Part shown: piece after piece, positions 39,699 to 48,448 of the stretch
Position numbering within the stretch: the stretch's first letter is position 1
Layout of the letters: every line of letters begins with the position of its first letter
Origin: Acinetobacter sp. ANC 4862
GTDB taxonomy: Bacteria; Pseudomonadota; Gammaproteobacteria; Pseudomonadales; Moraxellaceae
Length of the DNA: 64,000 bases
NCBI RefSeq assembly: GCF_004336635.1
Contig: NZ_SJXH01000015.1
Coordinates: forward strand, 1-64,000
Direction of reading: 5' to 3'
Made by a program: the position numbers and the translations under genes
The notes under the pieces: generated by a model
Told to the model about the DNA's origin: nothing
Databases searched by the model: none
Seen by the model: only the letters and a program-made list of their open reading frames with translations

Positions 39699-40676
39699 TT
39701 AATTTACCCCAGCTTGAATCAAGTCATGCATGCTAATCACACCAATGACTTTATTTAGATCATTTACCACAACAAATTGATTGATTTTCTTTTCGTTCAT
39801 GCACTCTAGAGCTTCAACCGCACGAGCTTCTTGCGAAATGGTTAAAGGATTCTTGGTCATCACTTCCGATACCACCAAGCTCACATCAAAACCTTGTTGC
39901 TTATCAATTAAACGACGTAAATCTCCATCGGTAAAAATACCGAGCAGAACATCATTTTGATCCACAATTGTGGTTAAACCTAGGCGTTTGTTTGAAATTT
40001 CGTATAAAACCTGATTCATTGGTGTATCTGGAGAGACTTTTGGTAATTCTGTACCTGTATGCATCAAGTGTTTGACATGCAGTAATAGACGTTTACCCAA
40101 AGCACCTGCCGGATGTGACATGGCAAAATCATCAGCAGTAAAGCCACGTGCATCGAGTAAGGCAACGGCTAAAGCATCGCCCAATGCCAAAGTTGCCGTA
40201 GTACTTGAAGTTGGTGCTAAACCTAGAGGACAAGCCTCTTGGAGATTACCCAAGGTTAAAGCCACGTCTGCATTTTGTGGCATCGGTCCTTTGTCATCAC
40301 CACTAATGGTAATTAATGGTATTTCCAGGCGCTTGATTAAAGGCATGAGCATCATGATTTCATCACTCTTGCCCGAGTTAGAAATAGCGATGAGCACATC
40401 GCCAGGAACCAACATGCCTAAATCGCCATGCCCAGCTTCACCCGGATGCATAAAGAAAGATGGTGTGCCGGTTGAAGCAAAGGTTGCCGCCATTTTACGA
40501 CCAATATGACCTGACTTCCCCATTCCGGTAATGACTAATCGCCCTCGACACCGCAAAATGATTTCACATGCATGGCTAAAACGTTCATCGATTTGCGTCG
40601 CCAATATTTCTAGCGCTTGTTCTTCTATACGCAAAGTTTCTAGTGCAACTTTTTGAAAGTCTATTTGGTTTGGCAT
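39699..40676 (-). CDS. kdsD: Arabinose-5-phosphate isomerase KdsD
   Basis: KdsD converts ribulose-5-phosphate to arabinose-5-phosphate, the first Kdo precursor. The protein has an N-terminal SIS sugar isomerase domain (ITGMGKSGHIGRKMAATFASTGTPSFF) and two C-terminal CBS domains. A TTG start at 40691 is in frame, but I prefer the ATG at 40676, giving 325 residues; neither has a clear RBS. It opens the minus-strand kdsD-to-lptB operon and faces cysS across a 214-bp gap with divergent promoters. Confidence 0.93.
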   Translation of the reverse strand: MPNQIDFQKVALETLRIEEQALEILATQIDERFSHACEIILRCRGRLVITGMGKSGHIGRKMAATFASTGTPSFFMHPGEAGHGDLGMLVPGDVLIAISNSGKSDEIMMLMPLIKRLEIPLITISGDDKGPMPQNADVALTLGNLQEACPLGLAPTSSTTATLALGDALAVALLDARGFTADDFAMSHPAGALGKRLLLHVKHLMHTGTELPKVSPDTPMNQVLYEISNKRLGLTTIVDQNDVLLGIFTDGDLRRLIDKQQGFDVSLVVSEVMTKNPLTISQEARAVEALECMNEKKINQFVVVNDLNKVIGVISMHDLIQAGVN

Positions 40677-40890
40677 ATTTGGTGGGTTCAAAGTAGGTTT
40701 ACCTTAACTCTATAAAAGAGTGACTCTATTCAAGCAAAAATAATTTTCGCAATTTTATCATATCTATGCAAATGTCACGTTTCTAAATGTACAACTTTTC
40801 ACAAGCTTATAAAAAAAGCGCATAAAACTTTATGAAAAATAGTGCTTACGTTATGATGAAGCATCTTTTTATTTAGCATTTTGAAGACTT

Positions 40891-42312
40891 ATGCAGCCAT
40901 TTGTTCTATACAACTCAGAGCAACGTAAAAAAGTTGAATTTGTTCCGCGTGTCGAGGGACATATCGATATGTATGTTTGCGGTATGACAGTTTATGATTA
41001 CTGTCATATTGGACATGCTCGGGTCATGGTTGCATTTGACTACATTATCCGCTTCTTGCGCAGTCAAGGCTGGAAGGTAAAATACGTTCGTAATATTACT
41101 GATATTGACGACAAAATTATCAAACGTGCCAATGAAAATGGTGAAAGCATTACCGCATTGACCGATCGTTTCATTCAAGCGATGAATGACGATGCTGAAA
41201 ATTTGGGTTGCCTAGCTCCTGATGAAGCACCGCGTGCCACTGACTATATTGATCAGATGCAAAATATGATCGGTAATTTAGTCAATAAAGGTACAGCTTA
41301 TCCTTCTAGCAATGGCGATGTTTATTTCCAGGTTGAAAAATTTGCCAAATACGGTCGTTTGTCTGGTCGTAAACTGGAAGATATGCAAGCTGGGGCATCG
41401 GAACGCATCGATGTTGAAGTCGAAAAGAAACATCCGTTTGACTTTGTACTTTGGAAACATGCCAAAGAAAATGAACCGTCATGGGCTTCACCTTGGGGTA
41501 ATGGTCGTCCAGGTTGGCATATTGAATGTTCAGCCATGTCGACTTGCTGCCTAGGCAACCACTTTGATATTCATGGTGGCGGTTCCGACTTGATGTTTCC
41601 GCATCATGAAAACGAAATTGCACAAAGTGAAGCTTCGACTGATGAACAATATGTAAATTACTGGATGCATGTTGGTTTTATTAATGTCGATGGTGAAAAA
41701 ATGTCTAAATCTTTAGGCAACTTCTTTACTATTCGTGATGTGATGGATAAATTTCATCCTGAAGTGATCCGTTACTTTATTGTCTCTTCGCACTACCGCA
41801 GTCCAGTCAACTTCTCCGATACAGCGTTGAAAGAAGCGAAAAATACCCTTTCTCGCTTCTATCATTCATTTAAAGCTTATCAAGCAGTGTATGGTGAAAA
41901 AACCGTTGAAACTTTAGATGAAACTTTGGTTGAGCGTTTTAATGCAGCAATGCGTGATGACTTTAATACATCCGAAGCGATTGCAGTATTGTTCGAAATC
42001 AATAAAGAACTCAACCGTGCCGTAAAAGATGAAAACCAGGAACAGGCAACGGTTTACTATTCAACTTTACGTCACCTCACCAATATTCTTGGATTAGTTC
42101 AACACAATGTGGATGATTTCTTAAAGTCTGATATTGGTCAGGAAGCTTTAGGCTTAACAACAGAACAAATTGAAGATTTGATTCAACAACGTAAAGATGC
42201 GAAAAAAGCCAAAGAATTCGCCAAGGCCGATGAAATTCGTCAGTCTTTACTCGATCAAGGTGTGGTTTTGGAAGATACACGCCAAGGCACCATTTGGCGT
42301 CGTGCTGATTAA
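40891..42312 (+). CDS. cysS: Cysteine–tRNA ligase CysS
   Basis: This is a class I aminoacyl-tRNA synthetase that charges tRNA-Cys. The active-site motifs [17 protein letters not shown] (with HIGH) and [10 protein letters not shown] (KMSKS) are intact, as are the zinc-binding residues. The 473 residues match the family. It is divergent from kdsD and followed 63 bp later by a tRNA-Gly gene. Its terminator may be shared with that tRNA. Confidence 0.97.
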   Translation: MQPFVLYNSEQRKKVEFVPRVEGHIDMYVCGMTVYDYCHIGHARVMVAFDYIIRFLRSQGWKVKYVRNITDIDDKIIKRANENGESITALTDRFIQAMNDDAENLGCLAPDEAPRATDYIDQMQNMIGNLVNKGTAYPSSNGDVYFQVEKFAKYGRLSGRKLEDMQAGASERIDVEVEKKHPFDFVLWKHAKENEPSWASPWGNGRPGWHIECSAMSTCCLGNHFDIHGGGSDLMFPHHENEIAQSEASTDEQYVNYWMHVGFINVDGEKMSKSLGNFFTIRDVMDKFHPEVIRYFIVSSHYRSPVNFSDTALKEAKNTLSRFYHSFKAYQAVYGEKTVETLDETLVERFNAAMRDDFNTSEAIAVLFEINKELNRAVKDENQEQATVYYSTLRHLTNILGLVQHNVDDFLKSDIGQEALGLTTEQIEDLIQQRKDAKKAKEFAKADEIRQSLLDQGVVLEDTRQGTIWRRAD

Positions 42313-42375
42313 TTGACCACTTGTAAGCATAGAGAGTTGACAGTTTCATTAAATTCTCTATAATTCACAACCATT

Positions 42376-42451
42376 GCGGGAATAGCTCAGTTGGTAGAGC
42401 ATAACCTTGCCAAGGTTGGGGTCGGGAGTTCGAGTCTCCTTTCCCGCTCCA
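42376..42451 (+). tRNA. tRNA-Gly (GCC)
   Basis: A 76-nt tRNA with encoded CCA. The acceptor GCGGGAA pairs with TTCCCGC. The D arm is GCTC/GAGC, the anticodon loop TTGCCAA gives anticodon GCC, and the T arm contains TTCGAGT. The stem pairs at 27-43 and 49-65 are wobble. Confidence 0.97.
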
Positions 42452-42462
42452 GAATACGAAGA

Positions 42463-42492
42463 AGCCCTGATCACTGATCAGGGCTTTTTTTA
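42463..42492 (+). terminator. Intrinsic terminator of tRNA-Gly
   Basis: The 23-nt near-perfect palindrome around AGCCCTGATC/GATCAGGGCT (42463-42485) is followed by T6. The 342 bp after it are AT-rich and gene-free. Confidence 0.88.
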
Positions 42493-42715
42493 TATCCTTA
42501 TTTTATAACTTTAACCTCAATCCTTGATTTCTACTTTTTATCTCAAATTACTTATCTGAACAAAACACTATTAAATAGTGACCACATAAAATCCCAAATC
42601 AAAATTTAGATTTCATTTTTTAAAATATTTTTATAAAAATAAATCTCTTATAAAAACATATTTCCACAAATCACAAATTTTATTATAAACATTCAATTAT
42701 TCATCGAAGTATGAA

Positions 42716-42752
42716 TCGTAGCGAAGTTACTGCAATTACAATCGAACTACGA
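42716..42752. promoter_or_regulatory. TCGTAG/CTACGA dyad upstream of the CMD-like gene
   Basis: TCGTAG (42716-42721) and CTACGA (42747-42752) are inverted with a 25-nt spacer, about 85 bp before the start. The centre-to-centre distance is close to three helical turns. It may be an operator. Confidence 0.3.
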
Positions 42753-42834
42753 CCATAAACCAATACGCATTGAAGTCATTCAGACATAAACTTTAATCAC
42801 TTCTTTTTTATAGACGTTGAAAGAGTAAAAAAAT

Positions 42835-43221
42835 ATGTCACAACAAGATTTTGAAAATGGTTTAAAAGTTCGTACTGAAGTGATGGGTGAATCTTTTGTA
42901 AAACGTGCACAAGATAATACTGTGCCATTTACTCAACCTTTGCAGGACTGGATTAATGAACATGCCTGGGGTTCAACTTGGCAACGTGAAGGCGTACTCC
43001 CCCGCAAATACCGTTCACTAATTACCATTGCATTTTTAACTGCTCAAAAAAGCCCAACCGAACTTAAGGGACATGTCCGTGGTGCACTGAATAACGGTGC
43101 AACAGTAGAAGAAATTCAGGAAGTGTTATTACACAGCTTGCCATACTGTGGGGCTCCTGCCACTCAGGAAGCCTTCCGTGCTGCACTTGAAGTCATCAAT
43201 GAATATCAAAAACCTGAATAA
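42835..43221 (+). CDS. Carboxymuconolactone decarboxylase-family protein
   Basis: The 128-residue protein has the CMD fold signature KSPTELKGHVRGALNNGATVEEIQEVLLH and PYCGAPATQEAF. The family includes 4-carboxymuconolactone decarboxylase PcaC and AhpD-like peroxidases. A CxxC pair as in AhpD is absent, so a PcaC-type or unrelated decarboxylase is more likely. It is a single gene, not in a pca cluster. RBS-like GAAAGAG precedes the ATG. Confidence 0.8.
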   Translation: MSQQDFENGLKVRTEVMGESFVKRAQDNTVPFTQPLQDWINEHAWGSTWQREGVLPRKYRSLITIAFLTAQKSPTELKGHVRGALNNGATVEEIQEVLLHSLPYCGAPATQEAFRAALEVINEYQKPE

Positions 43222-43239
43222 TATCATTTGATGTTTATT

Positions 43240-43278
43240 GAAATAGCTTATGCTTAACGCTTAGGCTATTTCCCTTTT
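43240..43278. terminator. Bidirectional terminator between the CMD-like gene and modC
   Basis: GAAATAGC (43240-43247) pairs with GCTATTTC (43265-43272), extended inside by TATGC/GCTTA. It separates two convergent genes. The plus side has CCTTTT and the minus side AATAAA, so it can serve both. Confidence 0.6.
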
Positions 43279-43284
43279 AGAGGT

Positions 43285-43944
43285 TTAACTTGTTTCAAGC
43301 TTTGGCATAGTCTGCAATCGCCCCTGATTTAATTGTACAGTTTCCGCTTCCAGATATGCTAATTCTTCTAAATGATGAGTCACATATATCATCGGCAAAT
43401 CCAGCTCATCTTTAAGCCGTTTTAAAAACGGTAAAATTTGCTGCTTTAGATGTGTATCTAGACCTGTTAAAGGCTCATCTAGCAACAATAAATTTGGTGA
43501 AGACAATAAAGCCCTCCCAATCGACACCCGCTGTGCTTCCCCACCCGAAAGCTGATGAGCTTTACGGTAAATTAAAGGGCTTAATTCCAGTAATTCCACC
43601 ACTTCTTCAAACTGGAATTTTCGTTCCGGTTTGGCTACTAATTTTTCTGCATAACGTAGATTCTGCTGCACATTCATATGTGGAAACAGCATGGCATTCT
43701 GAAAAATTAAGGCGATCTTGCGTTGATGCATTGGTACATAAATATTCTGCTGACTATCTACCAACATGTGCTGATTAAACTGAATATAGCCCTGATAAGG
43801 TTGCAGCAGCCCAACAATATTTTTTAGCAATGTGCTTTTACCACTTCCCGATACCCCGACAATGCCTAACAACTGCCGCTGCATTTCCAGTTCAATGTTT
43901 AGGCTAAAATCAGCCTGCTGATATTGAAAATCACATTTCAACAT
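43285..43944 (-). CDS. modC: Molybdate ABC transporter ATP-binding protein ModC (short form)
   Basis: The ABC ATPase for molybdate import has Walker A GVSGSGKST, signature LSGGEAQRVSIGRALL and Walker B NLLLLDEPLTG. At 219 residues it lacks the C-terminal TOBE/Mop domain of about 130 residues found in typical ModC, which binds molybdate for feedback. The start at 43944 has GGGAGG 7 bp upstream, and modB ends one base before. It is the last gene of modA-modB-modC, next to cofactor genes. Confidence 0.85.
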   Translation of the reverse strand: MLKCDFQYQQADFSLNIELEMQRQLLGIVGVSGSGKSTLLKNIVGLLQPYQGYIQFNQHMLVDSQQNIYVPMHQRKIALIFQNAMLFPHMNVQQNLRYAEKLVAKPERKFQFEEVVELLELSPLIYRKAHQLSGGEAQRVSIGRALLSSPNLLLLDEPLTGLDTHLKQQILPFLKRLKDELDLPMIYVTHHLEELAYLEAETVQLNQGRLQTMPKLETS

Positions 43945-43945
43945 A

Positions 43946-44629
43946 TTAGCCTCCCAATTTCCGTTGATATTTTTGCAGAATAAAATAATTGGCAATTAAG
44001 GCTAAAAATGCCAGACCCAAAGATAAAACCACCAACCGCATGGCAAATTCTTCACCATCGGGTTGTTGCAGAAATGAATAGATCGCGATAGGAATGGTGC
44101 GGGTTTCATCTGGAATGTTGCCAACAAAAGTAATGGTGGCACCAAACTCTCCCAGACTTCGGCTAAAACACAGGATGCTCCCGATCAGCATACCAGGCAG
44201 TGCCAAAGGCAGGCTAATACTGCAAAACACTCTGAACGGACTTGCGCCTAATGAACCGGCCACATGTTCCAATTGCCGATTAATCAATTGAAAAGAGAGA
44301 CGAATTGGCTGCACCATCAAGGGAAAAGCTACAATCATCGAAGCCAGTACTGCTCCCTTCCAGTTAAATGCCAGTTCAATCCCCATTGCATTCAGATATC
44401 GTCCAATCCAGCCTTTATTACCGAACAGGATCAACAGCAAATAGCCCAAAACTACAGGTGGCAAGACCATCGGCAATTGCAAACACGCTTCGACCAAAAA
44501 TTTCAGTCTGAATTCATGGCGTGCCAAAGTCCAGGCCAAGGCCACTGCAAACGGTAAACAGATGACCGTTGCCCATAAGGCCACTTTTGCCGAAAGATAT
44601 AAAGCACTCAGTTCTTCGGGACTGAACAT
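43946..44629 (-). CDS. modB: Molybdate ABC transporter permease ModB
   Basis: This 227-residue inner-membrane permease has about five helices and the EAA-type loop SLGASPFRVFCSISLPLALPG. It forms the molybdate channel with ModC. modA ends 16 bp before it on the same minus strand. Confidence 0.95.
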   Translation of the reverse strand: MFSPEELSALYLSAKVALWATVICLPFAVALAWTLARHEFRLKFLVEACLQLPMVLPPVVLGYLLLILFGNKGWIGRYLNAMGIELAFNWKGAVLASMIVAFPLMVQPIRLSFQLINRQLEHVAGSLGASPFRVFCSISLPLALPGMLIGSILCFSRSLGEFGATITFVGNIPDETRTIPIAIYSFLQQPDGEEFAMRLVVLSLGLAFLALIANYFILQKYQRKLGG

Positions 44630-44645
44630 GTCTTGGCGATCCCCC

Positions 44646-45410
44646 CTATAAGTGACTCATGCGAAATCCGTATTTTTGAAAAATACTTTTTGCCTGTGGA
44701 CTGCTTTTTATAAATTTTTCAAATTGAATAGCCTCTGCATTTTTTTCACCCTGCTTGGTCAAGGCAATCGGATAAATAATCGGATGATGCGAATCTGCCG
44801 GGAAGGTTCCAATAATTTTCACTTTCTGGCTGATGAGTGCATCGGTTTTATAGACTATGCCTACCTCACATTCACCACGTTCGACAAAAGCCAAGGCTGA
44901 ACGGACATCATCTGTCCCGACAATGCGACCTTTTAGACGCTCTAACCAATTTAATTTAATCAGGCTTTGTTTGGCATATTTACCCGCAGGAACGGATTCC
45001 ATTTGCCCAGTACAGAGATGTCCTTTAAAAGATTGCGCAAAATTAAACCCGGATTGCGCTTTAAAAGGAATATTGAGATTTTTTGGACTGATCACCACCA
45101 ACTGGTTAAACAATAAGGGCTTGGCGCTGTTTTGATGAATAAGGTTCTTTTTGATCAGGTAATTCATCCAGTCCAGATCTGCCGAAAAAAAGATGTCACT
45201 GCTGGCTCCTGCTTCTACCTGTTTCGCAAGCGCTGATGAAGCCCCATAGACTGGTACAAGATTGGTTTTGGGATACTGCTTTTGATAGATTTTTTTAAGA
45301 TCAGTGATAGCATTGGTCAAACTGGCAGCAGCATAAATTTTGACTGTTTCAGCATGTGCAACTGAAAGTGAAGCTGCTAGATATACTGAAAAAAACAGGG
45401 ATTTTTTCAT
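44646..45410 (-). CDS. modA: Molybdate-binding periplasmic protein ModA
   Basis: A 254-residue periplasmic binding protein with a signal peptide ending in AHA (residues 18-20) and the family pattern VKIYAAASLTNAITDLKK, YGASSALAKQVEAGASSDIFFSAD and CEVGIVYKTDA. It delivers molybdate (or tungstate) to ModBC. It follows moeA on the same strand, so uptake is linked to cofactor synthesis. Confidence 0.94.
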   Translation of the reverse strand: MKKSLFFSVYLAASLSVAHAETVKIYAAASLTNAITDLKKIYQKQYPKTNLVPVYGASSALAKQVEAGASSDIFFSADLDWMNYLIKKNLIHQNSAKPLLFNQLVVISPKNLNIPFKAQSGFNFAQSFKGHLCTGQMESVPAGKYAKQSLIKLNWLERLKGRIVGTDDVRSALAFVERGECEVGIVYKTDALISQKVKIIGTFPADSHHPIIYPIALTKQGEKNAEAIQFEKFIKSSPQAKSIFQKYGFRMSHL

Positions 45411-45423
45411 AATTCATTCGCCC

Positions 45424-46665
45424 CTAATCAATAAATAAACCGTGCACAATATGTCCTTCAGATAAAGCAACTCCTGCAGGAATTCTGACCAGACAATTGG
45501 CCTGCATTAAATTGCTCAGCATATGAGACTGCTGTTTAGACAAACTTTTGACCTTTAATACTCCCTGATCGAAGCTGGCCGACATTCTTAAAAAACGTTC
45601 CCGACCATCCGGTTTCACATCATGGCTCAACACGGCGCTAAACCAGTTCGGTTGCTGTTTCTGCCCTTGCAAAGCCTTTAATACGGTGGAGGTATAAATT
45701 TGCATGCCCACATACACGGCTGCGGGATTGCCCGGAAGTCCAAGAAGATAACAACGCGTGCGGTCAGCTCGAGTTAATTTTGCAAAAAACATCGGTTTAC
45801 CCGGTTTCTGTTTCACTTTCCAGAACACTTGCTCAAAGCCTATATTTAGAGCTACTGGTCGAATAAAGTCATAATCTCCAACCGACACTCCGCCGGTGGT
45901 TAAAACCAGATCATAAGTTGCCGATAGTGTTTGAATTAAACTTTTAACTGCATCTTCAGTATCCGCCACATGGAAAATTTCAACCTGCTGTTCTTGATTC
46001 TGAAACCAGGCTTGAATTAACGGCCCATTGGCATCAAAGATTTTACCTGTTGCAAAGTCCTCTACACTTTCCGCAACTTCATCTCCGCTAATCACTACTG
46101 CAACTTTGGGATATTGAAAAACTTCAACACTTTGAATGCCTGCCATACTTAAAGAAGCAATGGCTCCGACTGAAAGTAACTGGCCCTTATTGGCCAACAG
46201 TTGTCCAATTGAAATTTCTTCACCCACATTGCGAATGTCAGCATTGGCATTTAAGTGTTCAGTGATTGCAATTCTAGTTGAATCAACAACATGAACAATT
46301 TCCTGACGCGCGACGGTGGTGGTGCCAAACGGAATTTTGGCACCGGTAAAAATCCGTACGGCTTGTCCTGCTTTCAGTTGCCATTCAGTCGGTTCACCTG
46401 CCCGAATTTCACCGATCAGTTTAAATTCGCTATGTGGTGCAATTGCAGATTGGGCACAAATCGCATAGCCGTCTACCGCGCTTTGAGAAAATAAGGGCAG
46501 ATTAATGGTGGAATAAATATCTTGCGCCAAATAGCGGTTTAAAGCCCGATTTAACCCCAGACTTTCCGTGACAAGTCCCTGAGTATGCTGCAAAATTAAA
46601 TTTAAAGCGTGATCTACCGTAATCAAGCCTGGCTCTGCGCCACATCCAGACATTTTGCTATTCAT
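45424..46665 (-). CDS. moeA: Molybdopterin molybdenumtransferase MoeA
   Basis: MoeA inserts molybdenum into adenylylated molybdopterin. The 413 residues include the active-site region SAVDGYAI and the substrate-binding VLTTGGVSVGDYD, GLPGNPAAVYV. The start overlaps the end of moaCB by 4 nt (ATGA), and AGGTGG precedes the ATG. It lies between the MoaCB enzyme and ModA, inside the cofactor block. Confidence 0.96.
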   Translation of the reverse strand: MNSKMSGCGAEPGLITVDHALNLILQHTQGLVTESLGLNRALNRYLAQDIYSTINLPLFSQSAVDGYAICAQSAIAPHSEFKLIGEIRAGEPTEWQLKAGQAVRIFTGAKIPFGTTTVARQEIVHVVDSTRIAITEHLNANADIRNVGEEISIGQLLANKGQLLSVGAIASLSMAGIQSVEVFQYPKVAVVISGDEVAESVEDFATGKIFDANGPLIQAWFQNQEQQVEIFHVADTEDAVKSLIQTLSATYDLVLTTGGVSVGDYDFIRPVALNIGFEQVFWKVKQKPGKPMFFAKLTRADRTRCYLLGLPGNPAAVYVGMQIYTSTVLKALQGQKQQPNWFSAVLSHDVKPDGRERFLRMSASFDQGVLKVKSLSKQQSHMLSNLMQANCLVRIPAGVALSEGHIVHGLFID

Positions 46666-47585
46666 TGGTAGCCACCTGGATGGGGGATATTTTTTTGCAC
46701 ATCAAATAAATGCACCAAGGCAGGCAGTACTGCAATCAAGGACTCTTTCGCTCCCTGACGGCTGCCCGGTAAAGTCATCACCAGACTGTTATCGATATAA
46801 CCGGCCACGCCACGACTCAAGGCCGCATAAGGCGTGCGTTTTTGCCCAAAACTGCGTGAAGCTTCCATCAAGCCGGGAATTTCACGTTTTAATAAAGGCT
46901 GAATGGTTTCCACTGTTAAATCTTTAGGGCCAAGTCCTGTACCGCCAACAGTTAAAATCAGTGGATAATCATTTTTTTGCTGTTCAACCAATGCCAACAG
47001 TTGTTCAGGACTGTCTGGTATCACCTGATAAGCAATATCGCTAAAATTGGCTTCCTGTAAAATTTCCAGCACATTCTGCCCGGCAGTATCCGGTTTTTTA
47101 CCTGCAGCCACAGTATCGGACAATACAATGATTGAAGCCGGCAACGCTTCTTTTAAGGCACGGGTAAAATGGGATTTGCCGCCTTTTTTCTTTTGTAACT
47201 TAACCTGATCCAGACATAAATCTTCCGGTTCACAATGCGGTTTCAGCATGTCATACAGCGTTAACCCGGCCAGACTGACTGCGGTTAATGCTTCCATCTC
47301 CACCCCTGTCGGCCCAATGGTTTCTACAGTGGCAATAATCTCGACATGGGCATCAAACAGTTCATATTCCACATCGGCACGGTAAATCGGTAGCGGATGA
47401 CACAGCGGAATCAGCTCATCGGTACGTTTCGCCGCTAAAATCCCTGCAATTCGTGCCGTTTTCAGCGCATCGCCTTTTTCAGTATTGCCGTTACGTAATA
47501 ACTCGATGCAATGTGGCGGTGCGTGCAGAATCCCTGTAGCCACTGCAGTGCGATAACTTTCTGCTTTCATCCCGACATTTTTCAT
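46662..47585 (-). CDS. moaCB: Fused MoaC–MoaB molybdenum cofactor protein
   Basis: The 307-residue protein joins MoaC (residues 1 to about 145; LIPLCHPLPIYRADVEYEL, MEALTAVSLAGLTLYDMLK), which makes cyclic pyranopterin monophosphate, to a MoaB/MogA-type domain (about 145-307; VGGTGLGPKDLTVE, MTLPGSRQGAKES), which adenylylates molybdopterin. The linker (QKKKGGKSHF) is basic. Fusions of this kind are known in Acinetobacter and some other lineages. A second in-frame ATG at residue 6 is possible. It overlaps moeA by 4 nt. Confidence 0.93.
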   Translation of the reverse strand: MKNVGMKAESYRTAVATGILHAPPHCIELLRNGNTEKGDALKTARIAGILAAKRTDELIPLCHPLPIYRADVEYELFDAHVEIIATVETIGPTGVEMEALTAVSLAGLTLYDMLKPHCEPEDLCLDQVKLQKKKGGKSHFTRALKEALPASIIVLSDTVAAGKKPDTAGQNVLEILQEANFSDIAYQVIPDSPEQLLALVEQQKNDYPLILTVGGTGLGPKDLTVETIQPLLKREIPGLMEASRSFGQKRTPYAALSRGVAGYIDNSLVMTLPGSRQGAKESLIAVLPALVHLFDVQKNIPHPGGYQ

Positions 47586-47624
47586 TGCATGTTCCTATCA
47601 TTCATTTTTCAAAATATTGTTCAA

Positions 47625-48194
47625 TTAAAGCGGCCATTGGTAGATCGGCGCAGCATTGTCTTTGACATGATCTTTTGCATGGTCACAATGCTGATGATCA
47701 TGCTGTTCAGATGAGTCTCCAGGATGAGGATGTGAATGTGCTTCATCTGCTTCATCTTTACGGATACAGCAGCCTTCTACATATTGGCTGCTACCATCCA
47801 GATAAAATTCTTCTTTCCACACCGGCACTTCATGCTTGACCCGTTCTACCGCTTCTTCACAGGCAGCAAAGGCTTCGCGTCGATGTGCCGCATAGGTAAT
47901 GGCAATAATGGCTTTTTCACCAATATCCAATGCTCCTATCCGGTGAATCACCCGAACATAGGACACCCCATATTTATGCTGAATCTCCTGCTCAATCTGA
48001 CGAATCATTTTTTCCGCCACCGGTGCATAAGATGTATATTTCAGCGCTTTAACCGCTTTACCTTCATGATGATTACGCACGGTGCCAATGAACACCCCAA
48101 TACCGCCACATTCTGGAAAATGCTCAATCTGATCAAAACTGTCTAAGGTTAAGGCCGTATCCTGAATTCGTGAAAATGCTTTCAGCTGTTCCAT
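47625..48194 (-). CDS. moaE: Molybdopterin synthase catalytic subunit MoaE with His-rich tail
   Basis: MoaE combines with MoaD to put two sulfurs on the pyranopterin. The core (1 to about 145) carries GGIGVFIGTVRNHHEGKAV and the catalytic lysines in RVKHEVPVWKEEFY. After that, a C-terminal tail of about 40 residues (roughly 149-189) is rich in His with two Cys (AHSHPHPGDSSEQHDHQHC), unlike the usual 150-residue MoaE. The tail could bind a metal. The gene starts one base after moaD ends. Confidence 0.93.
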   Translation of the reverse strand: MEQLKAFSRIQDTALTLDSFDQIEHFPECGGIGVFIGTVRNHHEGKAVKALKYTSYAPVAEKMIRQIEQEIQHKYGVSYVRVIHRIGALDIGEKAIIAITYAAHRREAFAACEEAVERVKHEVPVWKEEFYLDGSSQYVEGCCIRKDEADEAHSHPHPGDSSEQHDHQHCDHAKDHVKDNAAPIYQWPL

Positions 48195-48195
48195 T

Positions 48196-48447
48196 TCATC
48201 CCCCTGCTACCGGTGACAGCAGCACCAAAGTGGTGTCTGCATGGAATTGAGTTTGACGTGAGATAATGTCCTCGCCGATGGCACAGGCACAGCGTTCAAT
48301 CATGCTAAAAGCTACCGGATACTCCTGCCCAATTTGAGCCAAAACTTGCCCAACCGTGCTGTATGGGCTGCAGATCATCTCCAAGTTTGCAGGTAACTGG
48401 CGTTCTACCGCACCGAAGGCTTCAATTTTAATTGTGATCTGTGACAT
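48196..48447 (-). CDS. moaD: Molybdopterin synthase sulfur carrier subunit MoaD
   Basis: An 83-residue ubiquitin-like protein ending in the essential Gly-Gly (VLLSPVAGG), which carries a thiocarboxylate for MoaE. The start at 48447 is preceded by GGAGG with good spacing; an upstream in-frame ATG would overlap moaA. It lies one base after moaA. Confidence 0.9.
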   Translation of the reverse strand: MSQITIKIEAFGAVERQLPANLEMICSPYSTVGQVLAQIGQEYPVAFSMIERCACAIGEDIISRQTQFHADTTLVLLSPVAGG

Positions 48448-48448
48448 C

